64,000 bases of DNA, from NCBI GenBank assembly GCA_037128595.1, contig JBAXWB010000025.1:18375-82374 (forward strand), read 5' to 3'. Positions 7,716 to 17,162 of the stretch are shown here, piece by piece (position 1 is the stretch's first letter; the number at the start of each line of letters is the position of its first letter). This DNA is from a bacterium. Its GTDB lineage: Bacteria; Verrucomicrobiota; Kiritimatiellia; CAIKKV01; CAITUY01. The notes beneath the pieces are model-generated. The model worked only from the letters and a program-made list of their open reading frames with translations. It was not told the origin of the DNA and ran no database searches. The position numbers were made by a program, and so were the translations under genes.

Positions 7716-9680
7716 TCAGGGCGCGGCTTCGGCTAAATTTGCGTCCAGTGTTGTGGAATAGCCACGCTCAATCCGGCACAATAAATGGATCGCCCCCACC
7801 AGCATCACATCTACAATCAGACTCGCCAGAGTAAACACGATGGCGCTGGATTCCAACTTCATATTCACGGTAACCACTACCTGGCCGATCCAGACCAGTT
7901 GCACCACCAGGTATTTGATGCCCATGACCAGGATCACGCCGTGGTGGGGAATCCCGTTCCGTAGCGGCTCATTGGCGCGAACCCGCGCCATGTCCCTGAG
8001 AATACTTTTCCGGATAAGGCCCCAGTAGGCCCAGATTCCCAATGAAAGAGGCAACAAGAGCCAGCCATGCCACCAGAAGGCCCTCATCAGGCCTTCATGT
8101 TTCATCCAGACCATGAGGCAAGGAATGCCGAGCGCCGACAGGGCCATGATCCCATCAAACACCCACATGGCGATCTTGAGCCAGCGGGTTTGCGGGCCAA
8201 CCGTGGTGACAATGGGGATTTCCTCATGTTTATTTTCATTCCAGGACGCCGGCGGATGGAAATGGGCGTCCCCTCCCAGTTGATACCACTTCACATACAC
8301 CAAAATACTAAAGCCGGTGTAGGCCAGCATGCAGACCGTGGTCCATGCAAAAATCCAACGATAGGCAAAATCAGACCCATGGCAAAAGTACCGCACCACA
8401 TCAATGTACAACCCCGCCAGAATGCTGAAGACAATGACGCAAAGCGACTGGATCAGTGCCCGGGCTGAACAGAACTGTCCAAACCGGGACTGGGGAAAAA
8501 CCCGCATTAAAAGCGGCATAGATCCGGCATTGCTGAGCCCTGTTTGAAATGCCGCGGTCAGCACCCCGCTGAGGGAAAGCCAGAAAAATACATTCCCCGG
8601 GAGGGAGACGAAGATCCACACCCACCCCATCAAGGCGCCAATAGTCGAGAATATCGACAGGTATACCGTGATGCGCAGGGGATGCCAGCGGTCAATGAAT
8701 ACAGCGAAGAAATACACCGCCACAATGGACACCACCATGCCAATGGCCCCCAGCTTCCCCATCTGGTCCAGCGACAACCCCATGTCTTTATTGAAAAAAA
8801 CCATGAAGGTACCGATGCAACCACCGATCGCGGTGGTTGAGTTGGCTAAAAACATCAACCAATAGAACGAATCCCCGAAGGATTCCTTGAAAAATGTTCT
8901 GATCCCGGAAAATCCTTTATTCTGCTTGGCCTTCTCCTCGGTGATAGGCGGATACTTGCCCTCTTTAACCATCAGACACATCAGGGTAAACCCGACAAAG
9001 TACAGGATAGCGGCTCCGGTGAAGATTTCCCGCATATGCGATTCAGCATATCTGAAGATAAAGTAATTGAAGATCGCACCCGCGGCATTACCCACGATTC
9101 TGAAATACCCGAAAAATCGGCCCAAGAACTGGGGTGGAACGACATCGTTAAAGAGATAATAGAAAACCGACCCGACAAACATGTTAAAGAATGCGAACAT
9201 CACTACAAAAAACGAGATCAAGGCGATTGTGACGGTAGCCGGGGCAAATTGTTGAGCAAACTGGGAATGGCGCTGCAGCAGGACTGAAAATTCATCACCC
9301 CAGCCAATCAGCACCAGACAGAGGCACAGGAATGGCATGGTCGAGGCAATAAAGGGGATTCGCCGCCCCCACTTGCTCCGGTAGCGATCGCTCTTGAAAC
9401 TGATATAGGGGCAGATGGTCATGTTCAGAACGCCTGGCGCTGAAGTCATGATCAACGCCATCAGCCAGTTCGAACATCCCAGCGATTTCAACTTCAAGGG
9501 AAGCACGCGGGGCTCCACGCTTTCCATCAGGGTAAAACAGAACCCACCCCAGAGCAGCCAGGCAAACAAGCCCACCAGCCCCAGTTTCGTATAGGTCAGC
9601 GTGCCGCAATGGAAGGTCTTGGCGCCGGGGTCACCCCCGGCACCAGCCCCGACCAATGGTGATGGTTGAAGATCAGTCAT
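7716..9680 (-). CDS. GPH/SLC45-like sugar:cation symporter (MFS)
   Basis: A 654-residue membrane protein with about 14 hydrophobic segments. The motif YISFKSDRYRSKWGRRIPFI near residue 105 is the loop signature of the glycoside-pentoside-hexuronide and SLC45 sugar symporters, which move sugars with H+ or Na+. It is longer than the usual 450-500 residues; the extra part is a C-terminal region with three or four more hydrophobic segments. The ATG at 9680 is chosen because sequence further upstream is a family B palindrome. It lies 19 bp from the MFS gene and next to nagB- and nagA-like genes, so amino sugars or their conjugates are plausible substrates. Confidence 0.82.
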   Translation of the reverse strand: MTDLQPSPLVGAGAGGDPGAKTFHCGTLTYTKLGLVGLFAWLLWGGFCFTLMESVEPRVLPLKLKSLGCSNWLMALIMTSAPGVLNMTICPYISFKSDRYRSKWGRRIPFIASTMPFLCLCLVLIGWGDEFSVLLQRHSQFAQQFAPATVTIALISFFVVMFAFFNMFVGSVFYYLFNDVVPPQFLGRFFGYFRIVGNAAGAIFNYFIFRYAESHMREIFTGAAILYFVGFTLMCLMVKEGKYPPITEEKAKQNKGFSGIRTFFKESFGDSFYWLMFLANSTTAIGGCIGTFMVFFNKDMGLSLDQMGKLGAIGMVVSIVAVYFFAVFIDRWHPLRITVYLSIFSTIGALMGWVWIFVSLPGNVFFWLSLSGVLTAAFQTGLSNAGSMPLLMRVFPQSRFGQFCSARALIQSLCVIVFSILAGLYIDVVRYFCHGSDFAYRWIFAWTTVCMLAYTGFSILVYVKWYQLGGDAHFHPPASWNENKHEEIPIVTTVGPQTRWLKIAMWVFDGIMALSALGIPCLMVWMKHEGLMRAFWWHGWLLLPLSLGIWAYWGLIRKSILRDMARVRANEPLRNGIPHHGVILVMGIKYLVVQLVWIGQVVVTVNMKLESSAIVFTLASLIVDVMLVGAIHLLCRIERGYSTTLDANLAEAAP

Positions 9681-9705
9681 ATGAATTTCTACGTACTTAT
9701 CACCC

Positions 9706-9766
9706 GGCGCCGACAGAGCGGCGCCCTCCATTTAATTCCAATGGAGGGTTTTGCTCTGTCAAAACC
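9706..9766. repeat. Family B palindrome pair (inverted)
   Basis: Unit 1 (plus, 9706-9732) has stem GGCGCC/GGCGCC, loop GACAGAGC and tail CTCCATT. Unit 2 (minus, 9740-9766) has stem GGTTTT/AAAACC with the same loop and tail. The tails face each other across 7 bp. It fills the gap between the symporter and the NagB-like gene. Confidence 0.8.
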
Positions 9767-9775
9767 AGATCCCCC

Positions 9776-10711
9776 TCAATATTCCAACTCCCAGCGCGGC
9801 TTGACATCCTCGGCGCTCATCTCGGACACCCACACGTCCGTGCGCAGAAGTTGCATAATCGAGGTTGGCATTCGAGGCGTGACCGGACCGTGCATGCAGA
9901 GCCGCGACGTGAGCCGCTGCCAGGAGGCAAAGGCCCCATTGACGCTCAGACTGTGAATATCAATGCGGTTCTTTGCGCCGACCACTTCCGCCGGGCCGAT
10001 GGTCGCCGCCATGGGTGGCACGGCAGACAGATTACCACTTGCCCCGAAACTCCCATGCAGGGAATTCTGCGCCAGGGTGAAGGGACTCAGCCGGCAGATC
10101 CGCGGCCCCATGGTCATGAACTCCTTGACCGTCTTGGCCTGAAATTCAGGTGCATCCGGCTCAACAAACGCCAGATGGCCCGTCCAACCCGGCCCGCTGT
10201 AACAGATATCAGCCCCGCCTTTGTCCGCAATCATCTTGCCGTAGTCCTTGATGTTCTTTGTAGTCGGGCCCTGCATCTGTTTTTCCGGCGGGCGCAGTTT
10301 CTCATCGATCTGGCTCCAGAAGTATTTCTTGAATGAATGCATGAAGCCATACTCCCAGGACTCCGGCGGTGTCTCGCCCTTCTCGTTGGCATATTCATCC
10401 ATATTAAAGGTGTGCAAATGCTTGCAATCCACCCCGAATTTGTTGATCAAATACGCGACCTTCATATAACCCCGGGACGGATTCGGCGTGATCATCACCA
10501 TCGGCCGCCCTTCTTCAGCGGCCAGCCAGATGCGATGAAAAATGTCCGTCACCAGGCGAAAACCTATCTCGGCGCCAGGCATGACGGTAATCCGGTAATC
10601 CGGGTTGCGGTGTTTGGCAATATCCGCCTTTTTGATTTTCATGACCTTCTCGATCGCCTTCAGATCCTGATAGGGAACAAATTCAGCCGGTTTAAACGTC
10701 CATTTTTTCAT
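9776..10711 (-). CDS. Glucosamine-6-phosphate deaminase-like protein
   Basis: A 311-residue protein of the NagB/6-phosphogluconolactonase fold. LHTFNMDEYAN near residue 99 matches the NagB active-site aspartate region, and GPGWTGHLAFVEP near residue 178 corresponds to the family's G-x-GxDGHIAFNEP. NagB converts glucosamine-6-phosphate to fructose-6-phosphate and ammonia. The protein is longer than typical NagB (about 266) and several motif positions differ, so the exact substrate may differ too. It lies directly downstream of the NagA-like gene on the same strand, the usual pairing for N-acetylglucosamine use. Confidence 0.8.
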   Translation of the reverse strand: MKKWTFKPAEFVPYQDLKAIEKVMKIKKADIAKHRNPDYRITVMPGAEIGFRLVTDIFHRIWLAAEEGRPMVMITPNPSRGYMKVAYLINKFGVDCKHLHTFNMDEYANEKGETPPESWEYGFMHSFKKYFWSQIDEKLRPPEKQMQGPTTKNIKDYGKMIADKGGADICYSGPGWTGHLAFVEPDAPEFQAKTVKEFMTMGPRICRLSPFTLAQNSLHGSFGASGNLSAVPPMAATIGPAEVVGAKNRIDIHSLSVNGAFASWQRLTSRLCMHGPVTPRMPTSIMQLLRTDVWVSEMSAEDVKPRWELEY

Positions 10712-10727
10712 AGTCTTTTCCTTTTCG

Positions 10728-11903
10728 TTATCGTTCGAACACTAACTCTCCGTTAACCCACGTGAGTGCGGCCATTTTGTCCGCATCCCATAAAACCAAA
10801 TCGGCTTCAGCTCCGGCCACCAGGTTGCCTTTGGCCTTCAACCCGAGCACCCGGGCCGGATTCGCCGTGCCCATCGCCCATATTTTCGCCGGCGGCAACT
10901 TGATCCACTTGTTGAGGTTGCTCATGGCGACATCCATGGTCAGCGCGCTTCCAGCCAGCGTCCCATACCCGCGATGCGCCGGGTCGGCGTTGCGCGCCCC
11001 GCGACCGGGCTCCACGCGGACCGGAAAGCCCCAGGGGGTCGGATACTCGCCCGGTGGCAGACCGGCCCCGATATTGCTGTCCGTAATGGCCGAAACTCCC
11101 TGCCAGCCCTTGGCCTGAATCGCCATCTGAATGACCACGGGATGCACATGACACCCATCCGGAATCACATCCACCGTCGCCCGGGAATCCGCCAGGAAGG
11201 TTTCCACCACCCCCGCCGGCCTCACTCCGGGATCCACCACGGGACCAATGGGAAATACATCATAAAAGTGGGTTGCATGCCGCGCCCCGGCATCGATGGC
11301 CGCCTGCGTCTGGGCTACTGTGGCGCAGGTATGGGTGACAAAGGCCACAATCCCGAGTTCGCGCAGGCGCTCGATGACCGGAATGATGTTGGGTGTATCC
11401 GGACTGATAGACATCACCGTTATCCGGTTTTTGGCGGCCGCCACCAGCTCATTAAGCCAGCCGACATCGCCCGGAACAAGTTCGCAGGCGGCACCCCGCA
11501 GGGCCATGAACGGCCCTTCCAGATGGAACCCGGGAATACTGACGCCCTGAATATCTTTCAGACACGACTCCAGGCGCGCCAGCTTATCAAGCCAGTCCCG
11601 CGCGCCGTTCGGCACCACCGTGGGCAGGATCGTCGTCGTCCCCACCCGCCCCAATTCACGTCCTGCGGCCAGCAGATCTTCAGGACCCCGCTCGTATAAA
11701 AAGGTTTGGAACCCATGCGTATGCATGTCGATCAGCCCCGGGGTCAGCAACCGCCCCTGCCCTTGCACCACTGTCGCTCCTGCCGGCACTTCTGCATCGG
11801 GTCCAAGCGAACGAATCTTACCGTCCTCAACTACAATCCGGCCCGGCAGGATCTTGCGCCCCGGCAGAACCAGCTTCACATTCTCAATACATAATGTTTT
11901 CAT
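10728..11903 (-). CDS. nagA: N-acetylglucosamine-6-phosphate deacetylase-like amidohydrolase
   Basis: A 391-residue amidohydrolase. LTPGLIDMHTHG near residue 55 holds the HxH metal motif, GFHLEGPFM matches the NagA metal-glutamate segment, and later HATHFYD, DGCHVHP and ITDSNIGAG supply further metal and substrate residues. NagA removes acetate from GlcNAc-6-P in the cytoplasm. The ATG at 11903 has AGGT upstream; an in-frame GTG at 11909 is an alternative. With the NagB-like gene 16 bp downstream it gives the two steps from GlcNAc-6-P to fructose-6-P. Confidence 0.83.
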   Translation of the reverse strand: MKTLCIENVKLVLPGRKILPGRIVVEDGKIRSLGPDAEVPAGATVVQGQGRLLTPGLIDMHTHGFQTFLYERGPEDLLAAGRELGRVGTTTILPTVVPNGARDWLDKLARLESCLKDIQGVSIPGFHLEGPFMALRGAACELVPGDVGWLNELVAAAKNRITVMSISPDTPNIIPVIERLRELGIVAFVTHTCATVAQTQAAIDAGARHATHFYDVFPIGPVVDPGVRPAGVVETFLADSRATVDVIPDGCHVHPVVIQMAIQAKGWQGVSAITDSNIGAGLPPGEYPTPWGFPVRVEPGRGARNADPAHRGYGTLAGSALTMDVAMSNLNKWIKLPPAKIWAMGTANPARVLGLKAKGNLVAGAEADLVLWDADKMAALTWVNGELVFER

Positions 11904-11957
11904 AAGCACCTAACGAATGGCATCCATCGTGTTCTTGTTTGTGGCTCGGAAAAAGAA

Positions 11958-12104
11958 TTTGAACAGAAGCTCGCGAAGACCGCGAAGGAGAAAATGGTTT
12001 TGCCTTCGGCGCCAACACCCTGGTTTTGAATTCCAAAAATGTTCATGTGGCTGCGGCGTATTCGCCGTAGCCACCTTTGCGTGCTTTGCGTGCTTCTGTT
12101 CAAA
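11958..12104. repeat. Long inverted repeat with 9-nt units, family D
   Basis: The left arm reads gaacagaag, ctcgcgaag, accgcgaag. The right arm in reverse reads gaacagaag, cacgcaaag, cacgcaaag. The outer ends tttgaacagaag/cttctgttcaaa pair exactly. An inner hairpin, ggctgcggcg/cgccgtagcc, sits at 12050-12073. It occupies most of the 230-bp gap between the nagA-like gene and the CBM9-like gene. Confidence 0.6.
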
Positions 12105-12133
12105 CTCTTCCTCTTGGTTCAGACTGTGACGGG

Positions 12134-12823
12134 TTAAGATTTATGTGACCCGAATATCAGTTGCGCATAATGGTCGCGCGCATGAAAATCATCAACCGGC
12201 AAGGCCGGATACATGGTCAGTTCCTTCCGCGTCAGACACCGCGAATAATTGTAGCGGGAGACGAGGATCCGCCAGCGACTGCCGGGCCCCCAGGCTTCGC
12301 CCAGCGCCGTGAGTGCCTTCACGGGGACCGCCAGCTCGGCCGACCACCCTTTGTCCGGTATGCGCCAGTCGTTCAAGACTCCCTCCACATGGGTCTTAAC
12401 TTTAAACCGGAAATTCTGGCAAAAATGGCTTGGCAGGCCGAGCCGCCCCCCGCCCGGAAAGAAAAACGAAGTCTGCCGGCCGGCCGGCGTGGCGTAGAGC
12501 TCCCAGTACCAGGTGTACTCCTCGGGCCACAGAAACACCTCTGCCGTATCGCCCAGGGAGTAATGGTGCAGGCCGTCACTGGCCCCCTCGGCCACCACGT
12601 CCGAATCCTGAAAATCAACCCCGATATAGAGATGCTGCCGGCTCCAGACGGCCTTTACCGTGCCGCGCTCCTGAACGGTCGCGCCCTGCTTGAGGCGGGG
12701 CAGGGATAAGGACAGCGGATAGGCCTGCGCGTCTTTCCAGACGGGATCACCTAACATTCCATCCAACCGCACGGGACGCTTGGCCTCAATGGCCACCAGT
12801 TTTGATTTCTTCAGGATGCTCAT
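12134..12823 (-). CDS. CBM9-like (DOMON-type) domain protein
   Basis: A 229-residue protein whose whole length resembles the carbohydrate-binding family 9-like beta-sandwich. It opens RPVRLDGMLGDPVWKDAQAY and continues VKAVWSRQHLYIGVDFQDSD, LGDTAEVFLWP and WSAELAVPVKAL, the usual succession of strands in these domains. No signal peptide is seen, so it is probably cytoplasmic, unlike CBM9 modules of secreted xylanases. Its start overlaps the stop of the FGGY kinase by 4 bp (ATGA), indicating coupled translation. Role is unknown; binding of a sugar or sugar-like ligand is an inference from the fold. Confidence 0.72.
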   Translation of the reverse strand: MSILKKSKLVAIEAKRPVRLDGMLGDPVWKDAQAYPLSLSLPRLKQGATVQERGTVKAVWSRQHLYIGVDFQDSDVVAEGASDGLHHYSLGDTAEVFLWPEEYTWYWELYATPAGRQTSFFFPGGGRLGLPSHFCQNFRFKVKTHVEGVLNDWRIPDKGWSAELAVPVKALTALGEAWGPGSRWRILVSRYNYSRCLTRKELTMYPALPVDDFHARDHYAQLIFGSHKS

Positions 12824-14067
12824 ACGTGCTCCTTCGCCATGCGGGCCGCACCCAGAAGGGGATTGGCCTTGGTACGAACGAGCTTGGCGCCCAGGGCGTC
12901 CGACACGATCTTCCGCCAGAGCGGTTGCAGGCTTCCCCCGCCGGCGGCCAGTACTTCGCGTCCTTTTAGATCCAGATCCAGCCGCTTTACCAACTCCGCC
13001 ATCCGGCGGCTGAGTCCCTCAAGAATGGAGCGCGCCAGATCGGCCCGGGTATGGTGGAGCCCGAGGTTCGCCCAGTCCCCCTGCCCTGAGGCCAGCGCCG
13101 CATCAAACACCAGCCCGTGACTCCCGGCGGGGGCCGCTTGCGCCTCACGGAAGAACCCTGCATCATCGTGACACCCGGCCAACACCGTCTCAGCCCAGTT
13201 CACCACATTGCCGCCACAGCTGTCCGCCGCCATGCGATAGAACCGACCGCCGGGATAAGGCCCCCGGATCGTGCCCACCCGCGGCGGCGGCATGCGCCGG
13301 CAACAGGCATAGGCCACCTGCGCCGTGCCCAGGGTGATCAGGAGGGACTCTTTGGTATCCAGGCGGGCGGCATAGCCCCCCGCCGTCTGATCGTTCCCGG
13401 CCAACACCACCGGAATGCCAGCCTTAAGCCCGAACCGGCTTGCCGCGGAGGCGGTCTGCGCGGCCACCTCTCCAATAGGGATCACCTTCGACATCTGTTG
13501 CTCGCGCAAGCCGCACCCGCGCAGGGCTTCAGGCCACCAGCCCTTCAGCGGCAGGGAATAGAGGCCACTCATGGCGGCCATATTATTATCGGTAACCGTC
13601 TCGCCGGTCAGCAACATCAACACATAGGAGGGCAAGGCGATAGGCCTCATTTTGGCGCCGGGCTGTAAATGCCGGATCTGACTGAGCTGATGGGAAGGCC
13701 CCAGATTCCCGAAACTGGTATGTTCCCCAAACTCCGGCAGCTTCTGTTTCAGCTCCTCACAGGCGGCGGTGGAACGACGGTCCTGCCAGGAGAAAAACGG
13801 CCCCTTTGCCCGTCCACGCTCATCCAAGACCGTGAAGGTCTGGGCCTGACTGGTAATGGCGATGGCTTGAATGTCATGCGTGGCCACCCGGGCTGAGGCC
13901 AAGGCACCCCGCAGCGCCGTCTCCACCACGGCGACATCGAGCTCAACCTGACCGCCCGCACCAAAACGATGGAGCAACCGATGCCCGCCGCCGCCGACCT
14001 CGCGCAGCCGACTGTCAAAAACCGCCGCCTTGAACGAGGTCGAACCCAAATCTATCGCCAGAATCAT
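12820..14067 (-). CDS. FGGY-family carbohydrate kinase
   Basis: A 415-residue kinase, a little shorter than the 480-500 of xylulokinase or glycerol kinase. The N-terminal phosphate-binding motif is AIDLGSTSFKAAVFD at residues 4-18. GPFFSWQDRRS near residue 88 carries the substrate-facing Gln-Asp-Arg region. VVLAGNDQTAGGYAARL holds the catalytic aspartate, and LAAGGGSLQPLWRKIVSD is the C-terminal nucleotide site. Family members phosphorylate free sugars or polyols in the cytoplasm. It is 2 bp from the ceramidase-like gene and overlaps the CBM9-like gene, so the three form one operon. Confidence 0.87.
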   Translation of the reverse strand: MILAIDLGSTSFKAAVFDSRLREVGGGGHRLLHRFGAGGQVELDVAVVETALRGALASARVATHDIQAIAITSQAQTFTVLDERGRAKGPFFSWQDRRSTAACEELKQKLPEFGEHTSFGNLGPSHQLSQIRHLQPGAKMRPIALPSYVLMLLTGETVTDNNMAAMSGLYSLPLKGWWPEALRGCGLREQQMSKVIPIGEVAAQTASAASRFGLKAGIPVVLAGNDQTAGGYAARLDTKESLLITLGTAQVAYACCRRMPPPRVGTIRGPYPGGRFYRMAADSCGGNVVNWAETVLAGCHDDAGFFREAQAAPAGSHGLVFDAALASGQGDWANLGLHHTRADLARSILEGLSRRMAELVKRLDLDLKGREVLAAGGGSLQPLWRKIVSDALGAKLVRTKANPLLGAARMAKEHV

Positions 14068-14069
14068 CG

Positions 14070-15413
14070 TCAGCCTTTCTCCGGCCGCACCGCGGCCACC
14101 CGTTCGCCCAACGCCAGAGCCGTCTTTACCAGAACGGATCCGGCCGCAGGATCGAACACAGCGCTGGTCGCCTCATAGCCACCTGCCGCCAGCACTTCCG
14201 GCGTCACAACGTACCCCCGTAACTCCCCATTCACAAGGCTAACCACAAACGTCTTTGTTTTAGCCGCGTGCTTAATGGCAAGGGCGTATTCCGTGAAACA
14301 TTCGCCCGGGATGCCCACCACGTCGACCTCACCGATACGAATCAGCTGCACCTCAAGCGGGGCATATTCTGCCAGCGTGCGGGCGATATCCCCGGCGGCC
14401 TCCGACTTGGCCAGCGCCACGCCCCCTTCTGCACCGAAGATGGCGCACTCCGCGGTCCGGACTTCAGGGTGGGGCGCCCCTTCCGCCTTTAAGCGTGCAA
14501 ATGTGGCCCGGTATTCATCCAACCGCGCCTGGGCGGCCTCCAGCGGCATGAGCGGACGGCGAGGCAAATCAACGGGCGTCAGAATGGCATCAAGCCGGGG
14601 TGAAGCAGACCAGGAGGATTCCGGGATGCCCGCCAGCGACGAGGCCGCCGCGACCCCCAGTTTGCGACCCAACCGCTCCGCTTCGGCAAACGTCTGACCC
14701 TTGACAAAATACCGGGGACTCTGGTTCCCGCACGGGGCCGTGTGATACAGCACCGTCACGCCGTCGCCAAACCGCTCGCGCAGATGCAGCCGGGTGTAAT
14801 GAGGGAAATCGGAAGACACCAGCTTGGAGTCCTCATGAAGCACGGTCGGGTGCATGCCATAGATCAGGGACACCGCCAACATCGACTTGGTGTCCGCATT
14901 CCGTACGGCCAGAATGCCGCACTCCGGATCGGTCACGCCATCGGCCGAGAGGCGATTACCGCCCACCCCGCGGGCATCCGCACTGGTCCAGGACACCTCG
15001 GCAGGGACGGCGGCCGTGGCGGCGGCAAACGCGGCCTCAACCACCTCATCCCCCACTTGGGTGAGATAGTCCGGATCAGGCTTACGCCCCAGGATATCCT
15101 GCCCCTCCGACATCGGACCACGTGTCACCGGACCCGAATGGGTATGCGTGCAACTGATAAACACCCCTGACTCCGGAATTTTCAAGGCCTCGGCCACCCG
15201 TTTACGAATCAAGCGGGCCAACGGCGGGTCCAGAAAAAGCAAATCCAGGGCCACCAGTACCAACGTCTTTCCATTATTCTCCAGAAACAACGCCGAGGCC
15301 AGCAACGGATCATGGATGCCGGTGGATACCCGCGCCACATGAGGATAGCCATATAAGGCCATGGCTTTAGTGGGACTGATGTCTCGAACTGCCGCACCTG
15401 CTTGCAATGTCAT
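14070..15413 (-). CDS. Neutral/alkaline ceramidase-like hydrolase
   Basis: A 447-residue protein resembling the N-terminal catalytic domain of neutral/alkaline non-lysosomal ceramidases. It opens GAAVRDISP, has a zinc-site CTHTHSGPV near residue 92 and YGMHPTVLHED near residue 185. Secreted ceramidases hydrolyse the amide bond of ceramide, but many shorter members in PVC bacteria lack a signal peptide, as here, and occur in sugar operons, so amide or ester cleavage of another substrate is possible. ATG 15413 is preferred to ATG 15419 because AGAGGA sits 7 nt upstream. Confidence 0.78.
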   Translation of the reverse strand: MTLQAGAAVRDISPTKAMALYGYPHVARVSTGIHDPLLASALFLENNGKTLVLVALDLLFLDPPLARLIRKRVAEALKIPESGVFISCTHTHSGPVTRGPMSEGQDILGRKPDPDYLTQVGDEVVEAAFAAATAAVPAEVSWTSADARGVGGNRLSADGVTDPECGILAVRNADTKSMLAVSLIYGMHPTVLHEDSKLVSSDFPHYTRLHLRERFGDGVTVLYHTAPCGNQSPRYFVKGQTFAEAERLGRKLGVAAASSLAGIPESSWSASPRLDAILTPVDLPRRPLMPLEAAQARLDEYRATFARLKAEGAPHPEVRTAECAIFGAEGGVALAKSEAAGDIARTLAEYAPLEVQLIRIGEVDVVGIPGECFTEYALAIKHAAKTKTFVVSLVNGELRGYVVTPEVLAAGGYEATSAVFDPAAGSVLVKTALALGERVAAVRPEKG

Positions 15414-15532
15414 AATCATTTCCTCTTAGAAAAATTGTGATGCCCCGCCTGAGTGATTTCCTGAACCCTGCTTCTGCAAGCCACATGTAATGTTTATTAT
15501 CAACACGGTCAAACATAAAACAACAAAGCGGC

Positions 15533-16810
15533 TTAACTCTTTTTCGCCCTGGCCTTTTCTTCAAAGTCCCGGAGTTCCACCGGGGCGCCATTCTGCCGGC
15601 GCGACTGCTCGGCCGCGAAGGCCAGCAGGTGACTGTCGAGTGACATCTCCACCGAGGTCAGCATCGGGGACGCCCCGTTCGACTGGATGGCATCCACGAA
15701 TCCGTCCATGATCATCCGGTCGCCCCCGGCATGACTCCCGCCCATGCCGGCCGGCGTAATCAGCGCTTCACGGAGCGGCTCAAAGGTGTAGGCCTTCACG
15801 ACGCGCTCGGACAAGTCGAAATCAATCTCCCCGTTGGTCAGACTGATCTTCGTCAGCCGCCGCCCCTTGGCATTATGACCCACCATGGCGAACGAGACCG
15901 TGAGCCCGCCCTCAAATTCCACATTGACCGTCTGATGGTCCACCACATCGTTATCGCACCGGTAGACACACCGGCCAAACCGGTTGGTCTTCAACAGTTC
16001 CAGCAATTCATCCTTCCCCCGCACCACCCCCATCTGCCGGATATAGGCGGGATCCGTATCCTCATTGAAATAGAGCTTCAGGACATTATACGGGCATGTG
16101 GCGGCCGCAGGACAGCCATCCAGGCAGTGCCGGGGTGCCCCCTGGGGCGCATGTTCAGGCCGGAACCAGGTCAATGAGCCGAAGGAGGAGACCCGGACTG
16201 GCCGCCTCCCGGTCAAATAGCACATCAAATCCATATCATGACAGCATTTGGCCAGAATCATGGGGGTCAGGCGGCTGGAATTGAAAAATCCCCGTACATA
16301 CGAGTGGGCATAGTGGTGGTACGAGAGGTTCTCGCTCATCTGAATGGCCACCGCCTCCCCGTACCGTCCGGAATCGATCAACTCCTTGATCGTGGCATAC
16401 CCCGTGACGTAGCGCAATTGATGACACACCGCGAAGACCCGGTCGGATTTTCTGGCCGCATCCGTCACGGCCACCACTTCCTCCGCCGTCCTGCCCAGCG
16501 GTTTTTCAACCAGGACATGACAGCCCCGACCGATCGCCTGGACCACCGGATCCAGCCGCTGGTCCTCCACCGTGGCCACCACCACCGCCTCAATCTCCAG
16601 ACCCGTGGCCGCGAAAAGCTCACCGGCACTCCGGAAACAGGCTAAGGCCGGGATTCCATGCTCTTGCGCAAAGGCCTTCCGCCGCGACTCATCCGGCTCC
16701 GCCACCGCCACAAACACCGCCCGGTGTGGCATCTTTTTGGCATACGCCCCAAAAATCCCCCGCCCGCGGTTTCCCGCCCCGATCAAGGCCATCCGTAAAG
16801 GTTTCGTCAT
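15533..16810 (-). CDS. Gfo/Idh/MocA family oxidoreductase
   Basis: A 425-residue oxidoreductase. RMALIGAGNRGRGIFG near residue 6 is the GxGxxG dinucleotide site; VEKPLGRT near residue 100 is the E-K-P catalytic motif; AKCCHDMDLMCYLTG near residue 190 is the conserved substrate-side helix. A cysteine-containing stretch, CLDGCPAAATCPY, lies near residue 230 and occurs in one branch of the family. These enzymes use NAD(P) to oxidise or reduce sugars. ATG 16810 is chosen; the frame extends 20 codons further without support. It is transcribed toward the ceramidase-like gene, opposite a DeoR-type regulator. Confidence 0.87.
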   Translation of the reverse strand: MTKPLRMALIGAGNRGRGIFGAYAKKMPHRAVFVAVAEPDESRRKAFAQEHGIPALACFRSAGELFAATGLEIEAVVVATVEDQRLDPVVQAIGRGCHVLVEKPLGRTAEEVVAVTDAARKSDRVFAVCHQLRYVTGYATIKELIDSGRYGEAVAIQMSENLSYHHYAHSYVRGFFNSSRLTPMILAKCCHDMDLMCYLTGRRPVRVSSFGSLTWFRPEHAPQGAPRHCLDGCPAAATCPYNVLKLYFNEDTDPAYIRQMGVVRGKDELLELLKTNRFGRCVYRCDNDVVDHQTVNVEFEGGLTVSFAMVGHNAKGRRLTKISLTNGEIDFDLSERVVKAYTFEPLREALITPAGMGGSHAGGDRMIMDGFVDAIQSNGASPMLTSVEMSLDSHLLAFAAEQSRRQNGAPVELRDFEEKARAKKS

Positions 16811-16954
16811 ATCATGCTCACTTTGTTCAGGCTTGATTAAGTGTTTTTCTGTGTACTGATTCTGTATCAATTAGAGACTTCTTCCCCCATTTTGTCAAAC
16901 ACCATTTATCCGCTTTATCAACTCCAGGGTCTTTGTTTTGGCCCTTTTGGCACT

Positions 16955-17044
16955 GGTTTCGACAGAGCGAAACCCTCCATTAAAAATTGAAATCATGAAA
17001 ATATCAGGTGTTTTCAAAATGGAGGGATGCGCTCCGTCGCATCC
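16955..17044. repeat. Family B palindrome pair with unusual stems
   Basis: Unit 1 (plus, 16955-16981) has stem GGTTTC/GAAACC, loop GACAGAGC and tail CTCCATT. Unit 2 (minus, 17018-17044) has stem GGATGC/GCATCC, loop GACGGAGC and the same tail. Both stems differ from the two common versions yet stay fully paired. Confidence 0.8.
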
Positions 17045-17162
17045 GGGGAGCCGAAATAAGCCAAAAACAAAAGACTCTGGGCACGGCGGCTACTACAGCG
17101 ATTCATCCTTTACACAGCTTTCACTGAATGTCATGTTTACGCAACACAGCACAGGATTAAAC

